From: Carboxylicivirga sediminis
GTDB taxonomy: Bacteria > Bacteroidota > Bacteroidia > Bacteroidales > Marinilabiliaceae
DNA length: 64,000 nucleotides
Direction of reading: 5' to 3'
NCBI RefSeq assembly: GCF_018156225.1
Contig: NZ_JAGTAR010000015.1
Span: 62,001 to 126,000, forward strand
Within the stretch, counting starts at the first letter, position 1; every line of letters starts with the position of its first letter. Positions 35,900 through 44,426 of this stretch are shown here, piece after piece. A model generated the notes under the pieces. That model was not told where the DNA came from and did not search any database. It saw nothing but the letters and a program-made list of their open reading frames with translations. A program made the position numbers and the translations under genes.

Positions 35900-38800
35900 A
35901 TGAAAATTACAAATTCCAGAAAAGGAGTATGGGTTCTTTGGTTATTTTTAACTTCATTTCAACTCACTTATTCCAATTCTATAGATATTAGATTTGAGCA
36001 TATAGGATTAAAGGAGGGATTGCCTACTAATAGTGTTCTTTCTTTTGCCCAGGATCATGATGGATTTATGTGGGTTGGAACTTCAAACGGATTATTCCGG
36101 TATGATGGATACACATTCGAACAACCGTTTTATACCAATAATATAGGTTTAGGTATTGAATCGGCTATATCAGCTCTTATTGTCGACAAAAATAATTCAT
36201 TATGGGCAGCCACCAATAATGGCCTGTTGCTCATTGATTTAAACACTTACAAAACAAAAGCATATGTAAATAAGCCAAATAACAACAACTCTTTATGCAA
36301 TAACGAAGTCAGAGCTTTGTTTATTAATAAAAATGACCAAGTTTGGATTGGGACGAAAAATGGCTTATCTGTATTTAATCCGGGAGATCAATCATTCAAA
36401 AATTATTACCATCAACCTAATGTAGAGACCTCATTAAGCCATAATATTGTTCGTGCAATAGCAGAAGACTCAAAAGGGAATATTTGGGTAGGCACGTATG
36501 ATGGTTTAAATATATTCTCCCCGGTAACCGAATCGTTTACTAAACTTAAATTAACTAATAAGTTGGATAATCAAGCACCTAATGATCTCGTATTAGATTT
36601 AAAAACGTATAGCATATTACCTAATCATATTTTTGCCGGCACCAATAAGGGTTTATTCAAAATTGACATATCTTCAAAGGAATTCCAAACATTCTATGTT
36701 ACCAAGGATAAGTATAAATCGCCATCAAATAATACCATTAAATCCATTGGGCCTTATATTAATGGTAAAATTCCTTTAGGAACAGATTTTGGTTTTAATT
36801 TATTTTCTCCATTTGAAAGAACATTTGAGCACTTTTTTTATCAACCTAATAATATCAGAAGCATATCTAATAATGTGATAAAATGCACATATATTGATGC
36901 CTCGGGTACAATGTGGATTGGCACTAACAATGGGATAAATATTTTTGACATCAACAAAGCACAATTTAGCTTCAATAGGATAAATAATACCAATCTTGAT
37001 TTTACTGATTATGATATTGCATGTTTCGCAGAGTCAGATAAAAATATTTGGTTTGGCAGTGGTAATGGAATAGCTTTTGTAAATAAAAAGACCGGGAAAT
37101 TCAATAGTTATCCTACTGATTCAAAAACCAATGATCTTCATATCGATAGGGAAGGTAGTCTTTGGGCTGCAACAGTTCAGGGGGTATTCAAAATTAATGA
37201 AAAAAGGAATACATTCGATATCTTCTCGGAAAACACCTCTAAACTTGGATTGTCTACAAACTTTACCAACACAGTAATTGAAACTGAGGATAATAGTATT
37301 TGGATTGGAACAAGTGGTCATGGTATCAATAGAATATTTCGTTCAAGAAGCATTAACGGTGAATTAAAAGAAGACAGTGTTGCCCATTATAGTAATCATT
37401 CTGGATTCTCCATACCATCAGATAAAATTCAAACATTATTGGAAGATCAAAATTATTTATGGGTCAGCACCAATGGAAATGGAGTTTTTAGGATTAATAT
37501 AAATACTAATGAATATGAGGTTTATACCGTTAAAACGACTAAAGGCAACCTCCTGTCAAATACTTGCTATGATATAATTAAACTACCTAACAAGAGTTTA
37601 TTATTCTGCACATCTAAAGGAATATGCTTATTTGAAAAGGGACATTTCCGAGAAATTATTATACCAGGCATCTCAAATTCCAAAGTAATAAATGGGATAT
37701 TAACTCCGGAAGGATCATTATGGCTATCAGATTATACAAAACTTTACAGATTTGCCAACTACTCTCACGATACCTACCAAAGTTTTGAAATCGAACGGAC
37801 CTTGCCAATAGGTGTATTTAACAAACGTTCGTCTTTATTAACTGAAAATGGACAGCTACTATTTGGAGCTATAAATGGGGTAGTATCATTTTACCCTCAG
37901 CAATTTACTTCCAATAATTTCATTGCACCAATTCAAATTAGTTCAATTGAAGTAAATAACGAGATGATTCTTCCTGGTAAAGATTTAAATAACCAGAAGA
38001 CAATTAGCAAACCCATTCATTTTGAAGACCTGATACATCTTAAGGAATCTGACAGAAACATTGTAATTAACTTTGCTTCCATGCACTTCTCCGGCCTCTA
38101 TGAAAATAATTACAGTTATAAACTAGAAGGATTTGATACAGAATGGAATTATACCACTGGTGATAAAAATTACGCTCGATATTCGAACCTTAGAAAAGGA
38201 AATTACACATTCATTCTTAAGGCTACCAATAATGATGATATTTGGATGCCTGATGAGAAAATAATCAAATTTAAAGTGGCACCATATTGGTATGCCAGTC
38301 CTTGGGCTTTTGTACTATATGCCATATTAATATTCTCATTCACCTATATGGGTATTAAACTAATTATAGCTGACAAGGAAAAAAGTCATATTAAATTAAT
38401 TAATAAGATTAAACTCCAATTCTTTACGAATATTTCACATGAGTTTAAAACCCCTTTAACTCTGATTCTCCTTCCCCTTGAAAATATCCTAAGAACTAAA
38501 CCTATCCACCCAGAAGAATATATTGAATCTGTAAATATAGCTCATAAGAATGCTATAAAATTAAAAAATCTCATTGATCAATTGATGCTATTTAGAAAGA
38601 TAGATGCTGGAAAAATGAGACTGGCAGTTAATCAGTATAATTTTGTTGATTTTGCTCAAAGTATCTTTAAGGCTTTTGAATTCAGCTTTAAGGATAAAGA
38701 ACTTGATACACGATTAATCACTTCTGAAACTAAAATTCAATTGTGGTTTGACCAACAAAAAATGGAAATGCTATTAAATAATCTTCTTTCGAATGCATTA

Positions 38801-39967
38801 AAATTCACCCAAAGACACGGTAGTATTAAGCTATCTATTGAGGAAAAAGCAAAATACATAATAGTATCAGTTAGTGATTCCGGCAAGGGCATTAGTAAAG
38901 AAAACCAAAAGCATATCTTTGAACGTTTTTATCAGGATGACCATAACCGAAACCAATCAGGGACTGGCATTGGATTAAATTTAGTGAAAGATATTGCAGA
39001 ATTGCATCATGGCAGTGTTGCGGTTGAAAGCGAAGCTGGAAAAGGCTCCTGTTTCAAGGTGAAATTATTAAAAGGGAAAAGTCATTTTGATTCAAATACT
39101 GATTTTGCATTCACATCTACTGAGAAAAATGAATATCCGGAAATTGATATAGTTCATAATTCATCATCACAAAATATTAATGATGGTGATTCAGTTGAAG
39201 GACAAAAGGAAAAGAACACTATCCTTATCGCAGAAGATAATGATGAGATCAGGAAGTATATCATCAAGCATTTACACCCTTTTTACAATTTTATTGAGGC
39301 AGCTGATGGTAAAGAAGCACTGAAAAAAGTAAAAGATACGGAGGTTTCATTAATAATTTCAGACTTAATGATGCCAATTATGGGAGGTAATGAATTTTGC
39401 CAGATGGTTAAGGAGGATGTTTTATATTCTCACATACCATTCATTATGCTGACTGCAAAATCCTCGATAGACCAGAAAATACAAGGATTGTCTGAGGGTG
39501 CTGATGCATACATAACTAAACCATTTGATTTCACACATTTAAAAGTTACAATAGATAATTTAATAGTAAATAGAGAAAAACTAAAAAAGAAGTATTCAGA
39601 AAACCTGATCATCGGGCCAAATGAAATTAAAATTGAGTCACTTGATGAGAAATTTCTGAGATCGACACTGGCTATAATTGAAGAAAACATTGCTAATTTC
39701 GACTTAAGTGTTGATAATCTAGCAAGTGAACTGAAAATCAGCAGCAAACAACTTTATAGGAAAATTAAAGCATTAACCGATCAAACACCAATTGAATTAA
39801 TTAAGGAAATGAGACTTAAACGCGCAAAACAGTATCTGGACAAGAATGGCGCTAATATTTCTGAGATAGCATACTCTTGCGGGTTTGCTACTCCAGCCTA
39901 CTTTACCAAGTGCTTTAAAGAGAAATATAATTGTACACCCACTGAATATAAAAAAAATAGGTCATAG
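35900..39967 (+). CDS. Hybrid two-component system sensor-regulator (HTCS)
   Basis: A 1355-aa single-protein two-component system that controls PULs. The N-terminal periplasmic sensor has Reg_prop propeller repeats (DGFMWVGTSNGLFRYDGY, GNIWVGTYDGLNIF, GTMWIGTNNGINIF) to ~720, a Y_Y_Y domain (SYKLEGFDTEWNYTTGD, ~737-790) and a membrane helix (~800-825). A histidine kinase follows with phospho-His in NISHEFKTPLT (~847) and HATPase motifs NNLLSNALKF, SDSGKGIS and GTGIGLNLV. A receiver (~1108-1225, phospho-Asp in ISDLMMP) and an AraC-type HTH (~1267-1355) complete it. Gene is divergent from susC, so the operon is its expected target; oligosaccharide of the PUL glycan is the likely signal. Confidence 0.95.
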   Translation: MKITNSRKGVWVLWLFLTSFQLTYSNSIDIRFEHIGLKEGLPTNSVLSFAQDHDGFMWVGTSNGLFRYDGYTFEQPFYTNNIGLGIESAISALIVDKNNSLWAATNNGLLLIDLNTYKTKAYVNKPNNNNSLCNNEVRALFINKNDQVWIGTKNGLSVFNPGDQSFKNYYHQPNVETSLSHNIVRAIAEDSKGNIWVGTYDGLNIFSPVTESFTKLKLTNKLDNQAPNDLVLDLKTYSILPNHIFAGTNKGLFKIDISSKEFQTFYVTKDKYKSPSNNTIKSIGPYINGKIPLGTDFGFNLFSPFERTFEHFFYQPNNIRSISNNVIKCTYIDASGTMWIGTNNGINIFDINKAQFSFNRINNTNLDFTDYDIACFAESDKNIWFGSGNGIAFVNKKTGKFNSYPTDSKTNDLHIDREGSLWAATVQGVFKINEKRNTFDIFSENTSKLGLSTNFTNTVIETEDNSIWIGTSGHGINRIFRSRSINGELKEDSVAHYSNHSGFSIPSDKIQTLLEDQNYLWVSTNGNGVFRININTNEYEVYTVKTTKGNLLSNTCYDIIKLPNKSLLFCTSKGICLFEKGHFREIIIPGISNSKVINGILTPEGSLWLSDYTKLYRFANYSHDTYQSFEIERTLPIGVFNKRSSLLTENGQLLFGAINGVVSFYPQQFTSNNFIAPIQISSIEVNNEMILPGKDLNNQKTISKPIHFEDLIHLKESDRNIVINFASMHFSGLYENNYSYKLEGFDTEWNYTTGDKNYARYSNLRKGNYTFILKATNNDDIWMPDEKIIKFKVAPYWYASPWAFVLYAILIFSFTYMGIKLIIADKEKSHIKLINKIKLQFFTNISHEFKTPLTLILLPLENILRTKPIHPEEYIESVNIAHKNAIKLKNLIDQLMLFRKIDAGKMRLAVNQYNFVDFAQSIFKAFEFSFKDKELDTRLITSETKIQLWFDQQKMEMLLNNLLSNALKFTQRHGSIKLSIEEKAKYIIVSVSDSGKGISKENQKHIFERFYQDDHNRNQSGTGIGLNLVKDIAELHHGSVAVESEAGKGSCFKVKLLKGKSHFDSNTDFAFTSTEKNEYPEIDIVHNSSSQNINDGDSVEGQKEKNTILIAEDNDEIRKYIIKHLHPFYNFIEAADGKEALKKVKDTEVSLIISDLMMPIMGGNEFCQMVKEDVLYSHIPFIMLTAKSSIDQKIQGLSEGADAYITKPFDFTHLKVTIDNLIVNREKLKKKYSENLIIGPNEIKIESLDEKFLRSTLAIIEENIANFDLSVDNLASELKISSKQLYRKIKALTDQTPIELIKEMRLKRAKQYLDKNGANISEIAYSCGFATPAYFTKCFKEKYNCTPTEYKKNRS

Positions 39968-40041
39968 CTATTCTCTGTATTAAAATTATTACCATTTGTA
40001 ATATAGTCATACATTTTCAAGAAAAGATAGATACAATTATT

Positions 40042-41034
40042 TTAAGCATGACCTGATAGAGAAGTCAGCTTCAAATCAAATTCATCCATCAATAAACCCA
40101 GGTACTTATTTTTCCTTTTAAACTTATCAATTAGACCTTCTGGACCTGCCAGATATTGTTCCTTTTTGATAGAGATAACCAAGTCAGCGATATCATCACC
40201 TTCATTTAAAGCTGTATTTTCCAGAACAGTATTTACATGAACATCAAAGCAAGCACTTTCTGAAATTTTGCTCCACTTATCAAATGCTTTCCCTTTATCT
40301 GGAAATAAAGTGACCTGGTAACCTTTGAGCGTATTTAGCTTTTGCACATTCAGCATTTCAATAGAGCCAACAGCAACCCAATTGTATTGTGGATAATACA
40401 ATGCTCCGAATATGGCATTCTTTTCACCTTCAGCAATGGCAACGGGTCTTGTTTTATCAATAAGTAGGTGAGCGCCAAAGAATACTTGTTTTAGATTGAA
40501 GTCCTTTTGCTTAGTGACATGGTGCACCCAATTGATATAACCAACTCGTTTTAGTGTAGCTGAATTGTACTGCATTACCTTACCTGTTCGCACTTGTCCC
40601 AATCGATTGACTTGCCAAAATATGGTTTTATTCCCTTTGGCTGTACCAACGTAATATTTCTGTAATACTTCTAAAACCAAGTGCTCAGGAAAGTATTTAC
40701 TCAAGCCAATAGCAAAGTTATTTTGGTGATAGTTCGTAAGGGAAGATAACATTAACTCTTTGTCAATACATGAAGGAGGTTTGATGATTGGTTTTGGCTT
40801 AAGAGTCGGTTTAATATAATCATCCGGTTCGTATCCATTTTTCTCAAAGTACATTTTGGGCGTGAAATGATAACCGCATTTTTCCACACGGTTACACCTA
40901 CCTGTATAATCAGATAAATGTTTGTTGGTGTGATTATCAATATACCGGGTAAAAGTCCGTTGGTGACATTGCGGACAATGATACCTGGTTGAGCGCCCTT
41001 TGTATTTTTCCAATGAATAGCGAATATCTGGCAT
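40042..41034 (-). CDS. DUF6371/primase-like mobile-element protein
   Basis: A 330-aa protein with an N-terminal zinc-finger-like cluster (CPQCHQRTF and later CNRVEKCGYH) and a TOPRIM-like C-terminal region with VAIAEGEKNAIFGAL, where the Glu would bind metal. This matches the primase-like DUF6371 / CHC2-TOPRIM proteins beside DUF3987 genes on Bacteroidota mobilizable elements such as NBUs. It probably primes or assists replication of the excised island. It lies on the opposite strand from the HTCS gene, 75 bp from its end, so the PUL cargo ends exactly where the mobility genes start. A putative iteron array follows upstream. Confidence 0.75.
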   Translation of the reverse strand: MPDIRYSLEKYKGRSTRYHCPQCHQRTFTRYIDNHTNKHLSDYTGRCNRVEKCGYHFTPKMYFEKNGYEPDDYIKPTLKPKPIIKPPSCIDKELMLSSLTNYHQNNFAIGLSKYFPEHLVLEVLQKYYVGTAKGNKTIFWQVNRLGQVRTGKVMQYNSATLKRVGYINWVHHVTKQKDFNLKQVFFGAHLLIDKTRPVAIAEGEKNAIFGALYYPQYNWVAVGSIEMLNVQKLNTLKGYQVTLFPDKGKAFDKWSKISESACFDVHVNTVLENTALNEGDDIADLVISIKKEQYLAGPEGLIDKFKRKNKYLGLLMDEFDLKLTSLSGHA

Positions 41035-41055
41035 AAAGGAGAGTTTTTTGTTTTA

Positions 41056-41246
41056 GTGGAGTTTGTGGAGTAGTGGAGGATTGTTGTTTTTCAAGCACTT
41101 ACTAGTCCATACTACTCCACTCACTCCACAATCTTATCAAATCTAAAATAATTATTGAACTATTTATGCTGCTCCATACTCCACACTTACTACACTCAAA
41201 CTCCACACATAAAGTACTGTGAATCAATCAAACTCCACAACTCCAC
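41056..41246. repeat. ACTCCAC / GTGGAGT repeat array (candidate origin or regulatory array)
   Basis: The gap between the primase-like and DUF3987 genes carries six exact ACTCCAC copies (starting 41114, 41123, 41178, 41200, 41232, 41240) and two exact inverted GTGGAGT copies (41056, 41065), plus near-matches such as GTGGAGG at 41073. Dense repeats beside a replication-type gene suit iteron-like binding sites or an origin. Confidence 0.6.
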
Positions 41247-41261
41247 AAACTCTACAGTTCT

Positions 41262-42617
41262 CTAGTTTAAAATTTCTGTTTCATACACTCCCTTTTGCAC
41301 CTTATGTGCCAACTTGGTATTACTGAGCAATTGGTAGGCATATGATTCTTTAGCAATACCCATATGGTCTGCCATTTGAATAAACTCTTTGTTGGTAAAT
41401 TCCTTTTTCCCAATCTTTTTAATGACTTGTAGAACTTTACCCTCCTTGGAGTTGTCCTCATACACATTCAAAACCATATTATTGAGTTTTAAAGCATTGA
41501 CATAAAAGTAATCCTTTAGCATAATGGCTTTCTTCATCGAGTCCATGGTAATATGCTTAATCGGTTGCCCTTCAAAAAAGCTATTGGAGACTTCAAGAAT
41601 CAGGGCAAACCGTAATATATACCTATCCAACTTCGACAGGATTCCAGAAATGGTTGCATCCTTATTGGATGGCTTTACATGTTTATTGACTTCATCAATA
41701 AATAAGACCTCTGCCGTTTCTGATAATGATAACTCTATTGTACCCATGTTCTCATAGACTTTATCCATCAAAGCTTTCATTCTGGTATGGAATTTCTCCA
41801 CCATATAATCATCTGGATTTTTTCTTTGGATATATTTCTTTTCCATTTTTAATGGAATGGCAAATAAAATTCGCTCAAAGAACCCGTCTTTGATATCCTT
41901 TGCCTTAAAGGATGCAATCACATCATCCTGAATACTTCCAATAATGGAAACACAAGGCATACTCAACGAAGAGCTTTCAACTTCTTTACGATCTAGTGAA
42001 ATAGGCGCACCATCCCAAATGGATAAAAACTGACTTTGCTTTGAGGTTCCGCTGTAACCAATCAAATTCAATATAAAGCTCTTAAACTCATCAGGCATCA
42101 ATATCATTCCATTGGGGTTTTGCTTGTGCATATTGATTAAGGCTTCGAATGTTGGGTCAGTGGAATAGAGCTTTCGCTTTATCGGCTTTTTGTCACCTGC
42201 ATCCGGATCAAAGTTAGCTACAGCTGCCTCGTATTCTTTATCAAATTGTTTTTGTTGGTTCTTAACGGCTTTAAAAGCTGTTTTTAATGGAGCACTTTTA
42301 TTCTGTCCAGACTTACCAACCAGCACAACCCACATTGATGGGTTTTCTATCCACTCGATATGTTTTCGCAGATGATATGAGTTTCCTATTATCCCTGCCA
42401 ATGCTGTCAGTATACTAACGGCGGTATAATCTATATTGTAATTTCCATTATCATACAGTTCAAGAATGGTGTTCTGGATAAACCTTGGAAATATGCTTAA
42501 AGGAAATTCAGACTCACCTTCCTGCTTTAGTCTGACATTGGCTTCTTCTAATGATAGTTTTCCATATGTAAGGTGTGCCTTTCCCAATTCTGTTTTATCG
42601 TTTTCAATTGATTTCAT
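41262..42617 (-). CDS. DUF3987 domain protein (P-loop ATPase-like, mobile element)
   Basis: A 451-aa protein matching DUF3987, proteins that accompany primases on Bacteroidota mobile elements. The conserved start (FPLSIFPRFIQNTILELYD) is followed by a P-loop-like run VVLVGKSGQNKSAPL (~94-108), MILMPDEFKSFILN and SMPCVSIIGSIQDD. The nucleotide-binding core suggests a helicase- or ATPase-like role in element replication. It lies 14 bp downstream of the HTH protein gene and upstream of the repeat array. Function beyond this is not established. Confidence 0.8.
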   Translation of the reverse strand: MKSIENDKTELGKAHLTYGKLSLEEANVRLKQEGESEFPLSIFPRFIQNTILELYDNGNYNIDYTAVSILTALAGIIGNSYHLRKHIEWIENPSMWVVLVGKSGQNKSAPLKTAFKAVKNQQKQFDKEYEAAVANFDPDAGDKKPIKRKLYSTDPTFEALINMHKQNPNGMILMPDEFKSFILNLIGYSGTSKQSQFLSIWDGAPISLDRKEVESSSLSMPCVSIIGSIQDDVIASFKAKDIKDGFFERILFAIPLKMEKKYIQRKNPDDYMVEKFHTRMKALMDKVYENMGTIELSLSETAEVLFIDEVNKHVKPSNKDATISGILSKLDRYILRFALILEVSNSFFEGQPIKHITMDSMKKAIMLKDYFYVNALKLNNMVLNVYEDNSKEGKVLQVIKKIGKKEFTNKEFIQMADHMGIAKESYAYQLLSNTKLAHKVQKGVYETEILN

Positions 42618-42631
42618 ACGCTTACAAAAAA

Positions 42632-42913
42632 TTACCCATTAATACTCTCCAGGTATGCTTCAATCTCCGAAGCTTTGTAATAGATTTTACGACCAGTCTT
42701 TTTGTAGGCAATCACTTTATTATCACGCATAGTCTGTAACGTTCGTCTGCTAACATTTAATAATTTGCATACTTCTTCTGTAACATACCAACGATCTTTA
42801 AAACCATCATTCTTGGCCACATTGATACTATCAATCTTATCGTTAATATGGTCAATCTTACCCATTAACTTATTAAATAGATGCTCATCTACAATTACAA
42901 CTGTCTTGCTCAT
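42632..42913 (-). CDS. Excisionase-like helix-turn-helix protein
   Basis: A 93-aa protein with an N-terminal helical segment and a C-terminal winged-helix of the MerR/excisionase type: DRWYVTEEVCKLLNVSRRTL, QTMRDNKVIAYKKTGRKIYY, KASEIEAYL. Members bend DNA at att or control element promoters. Just upstream of its start is a 10-bp-phased array of AGTAA boxes that could be its binding site. It heads the DUF3987-primase gene row on the minus strand. Confidence 0.85.
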   Translation of the reverse strand: MSKTVVIVDEHLFNKLMGKIDHINDKIDSINVAKNDGFKDRWYVTEEVCKLLNVSRRTLQTMRDNKVIAYKKTGRKIYYKASEIEAYLESING

Positions 42914-42982
42914 TTTTATACGATTTAAATGTGTTATTAAATTTTATTTCGTCAAACCTAAGCAATACTGTGAAGTCACTTT

Positions 42983-43032
42983 CCAGTAAAAGATAGTAAC
43001 GGAAAGTAAAGGAGAGTAATAGCAAGTAAAAA
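42983..43032. repeat. Five 10-bp-phased AGTAA repeats upstream of the excisionase-like gene
   Basis: Five consecutive 10-base units each contain AGTAA at the same offset (CCAGTAAAAG, ATAGTAACGG, AAAGTAAAGG, AGAGTAATAG, CAAGTAAAAA). Two more AGTAAA boxes lie near 43080-43110. The exact helical phasing, ~70 bases before the HTH gene's start, is what a cooperative DNA-binding protein would need. Confidence 0.75.
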
Positions 43033-43280
43033 AATGTTTTGTATCGTATTTTATCGTTTTATCGGTTCTTAATTGAGCGCAAGTAAATATTATTGAGTAC
43101 AGAGTAAATTACTTCAAAGCAATAATTCTCGACATTTTCCTATTTACTGCTTTTTAATACCATCTAAAAATCAAATGTTTTGACTTTTATTGCTATTTAT
43201 TTCCTTATGCTTCAATCCTTTTGTCATTGCTTTCTATTTCCTTATTACTGACCAAAATAATGCAATAAACAACCACTAAA

Positions 43281-43476
43281 ATGACATTTAGACGAACGAT
43301 ATTAAAACAAGATTTGGCCGTTAAACTATACCCTCAGAGTTCAAATATCAATGCAGCGATGCAATTGCTCGGGAAAGTTGACGAGAAATAAACGAGCTCA
43401 TTATTACACTCACAAAGAGTTGGAAGCTATTCTGGAACATTATTGTATAAGCCAGGAAGAATTTGAGTTGTTATAG
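43281..43476 (+). pseudogene. Broken DUF4248-like gene (copy of the intact one downstream)
   Basis: The open frame starts RTILKQDLAVKLYPQSSN and AMQLLGK as in the intact DUF4248 gene at 44072, then stops after KVDEK. The rest of the protein (LTRNKRAHYYTHKELEAILE and HYCISQEEFELL) continues in another frame, with about 15 codons of the intact protein missing at the junction. A small deletion explains the break. It is a duplicated and decayed paralogue. Confidence 0.8.
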
Positions 43477-43534
43477 GGACTTCTTAAGGGAAATCATGGT
43501 AAAACACACGAAAAACCATGCAAAACAAGCTCAA

Positions 43535-43740
43535 AAGCACTGTATGCACCAATATACAGATAGCTTTTAAGTGCTTTTTCATGCTTGAGAGTATTTTCAG
43601 AGTATTTACAGACCATATCTAGAGTATATTGCGCTTGCTTTTGAGTGCTTTGCATAATTTTGAAGACAATATTCAGTGTGCTTTTTGAATGCTTTCAAAA
43701 ATTGAGATTGCTTTTTGTATGCTTTGCTCATTATCAATAG
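43535..43740. repeat. TGCTTT-rich repeat region (iteron-like)
   Basis: A gene-free stretch holds many TGCTTT(T) boxes, several in pairs (TGCTTTTGAGTGCTTT at 43638; TGCTTTTTGAATGCTTT at 43680; TGCTTTTTGTATGCTTT at 43710) and an inverted AAAAGCA near 43534. The whole gap from 42914 to 44071 otherwise holds only the broken DUF4248 copy. Confidence 0.55.
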
Positions 43741-43887
43741 TGCTTGATGTAAATCACCACCAATATGAAAACAACTCCAGTGTTACATTAAAAAAAGTGC
43801 TTCGTTTTTAAGAGTGTATTTTGAGTACTTTATTGGAGATGGTAGGGGCTGTCGCACATGAAACGATAAAAAATTCAAATTGTCGTC

Positions 43888-43991
43888 AATTGGCATAGCT
43901 GTGTCCGAAATTGGCCTAGCTGTAAGTCGCTAGTTTTGTGATTACTTTCATGATTTTTGCTCCGCTCGGCATAAATCAAGTAAACTTGATT
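43888..43991. promoter_or_regulatory. Direct repeats and palindrome upstream of DUF4248 gene
   Basis: AATTGGCNTAGCTGT occurs twice (43888 and 43909) at a 21-base spacing, about two helical turns. Further down an 8-bp inverted repeat AATCAAGT / ACTTGATT (43974-43991) lies ~80 bases before the DUF4248 start. Both look like operator or promoter-binding sites; the bound protein is unknown. Confidence 0.45.
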
Positions 43992-44071
43992 CTGCCCTCA
44001 CTTATCGCAAAAATTTATAATATAATTTTACAACCATCAAAATAAAGTAGAATAATATTAAGCGCAATACA

Positions 44072-44308
44072 ATGAGATTACCCCGAACAATACTAAAGCA
44101 AGATTTAGCTAAAAAATTATACCCACAAAGTTCAAATGTAACTTCTGCCATGCAATTACTGCGGAAGGAAATAAATCTATCGCCGAAATTAAACTCGAAA
44201 CTTCATGCATTAACCAGAAATAAACGGGCTCACTATTTTACCCATAAAGAACTGGAAGTGATCCTGGAACATTTTTGTATTAATCAGGATGAGTTTGAGG
44301 GGCTATAG
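44072..44308 (+). CDS. DUF4248 family small protein
   Basis: The intact 78-aa member of DUF4248, small proteins common in Bacteroidota genomes and mobile elements. Conserved elements are TILKQDLAKKLYPQS near the N-terminus, a central LRKEINLSPKLNSKL and the C-terminal YFTHKELEVILEHF. The helical content suggests a DNA- or protein-binding adaptor. A broken copy lies 0.8 kb upstream, and paired direct repeats precede the gene. Function unknown. Confidence 0.8.
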   Translation: MRLPRTILKQDLAKKLYPQSSNVTSAMQLLRKEINLSPKLNSKLHALTRNKRAHYFTHKELEVILEHFCINQDEFEGL

Positions 44309-44333
44309 GATCCATCTTAAAGAAAATTTCTTC

Positions 44334-44360
44334 AATAAAGGAAAACCAGTTCCCTTTATT
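44334..44360. terminator. Possible hairpin between DUF4248 and the AbiEii gene
   Basis: An 8-bp inverted repeat AATAAAGG / CCTTTATT with an 11-base loop sits between two convergent genes. No T run follows, so termination is uncertain. Confidence 0.3.
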
Positions 44361-44426
44361 GATAATTCGATCAAGTTCTTGGCTTGAACTACAATTTAAA
44401 ATCCTGCTATATAAGCAATTGGTCAA

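Noticed and set aside
35697-35900. 67-codon open frame in front of the HTCS gene
   Set aside because: It is AT-rich intergenic DNA with low-complexity Thr/Asn/Ile composition, no ribosome site and no recognisable motif.
43535-43740. A CRISPR array
   Set aside because: The TGCTTT boxes are short and irregularly spaced, with no uniform repeats of 25-40 bases, and no cas genes are present.
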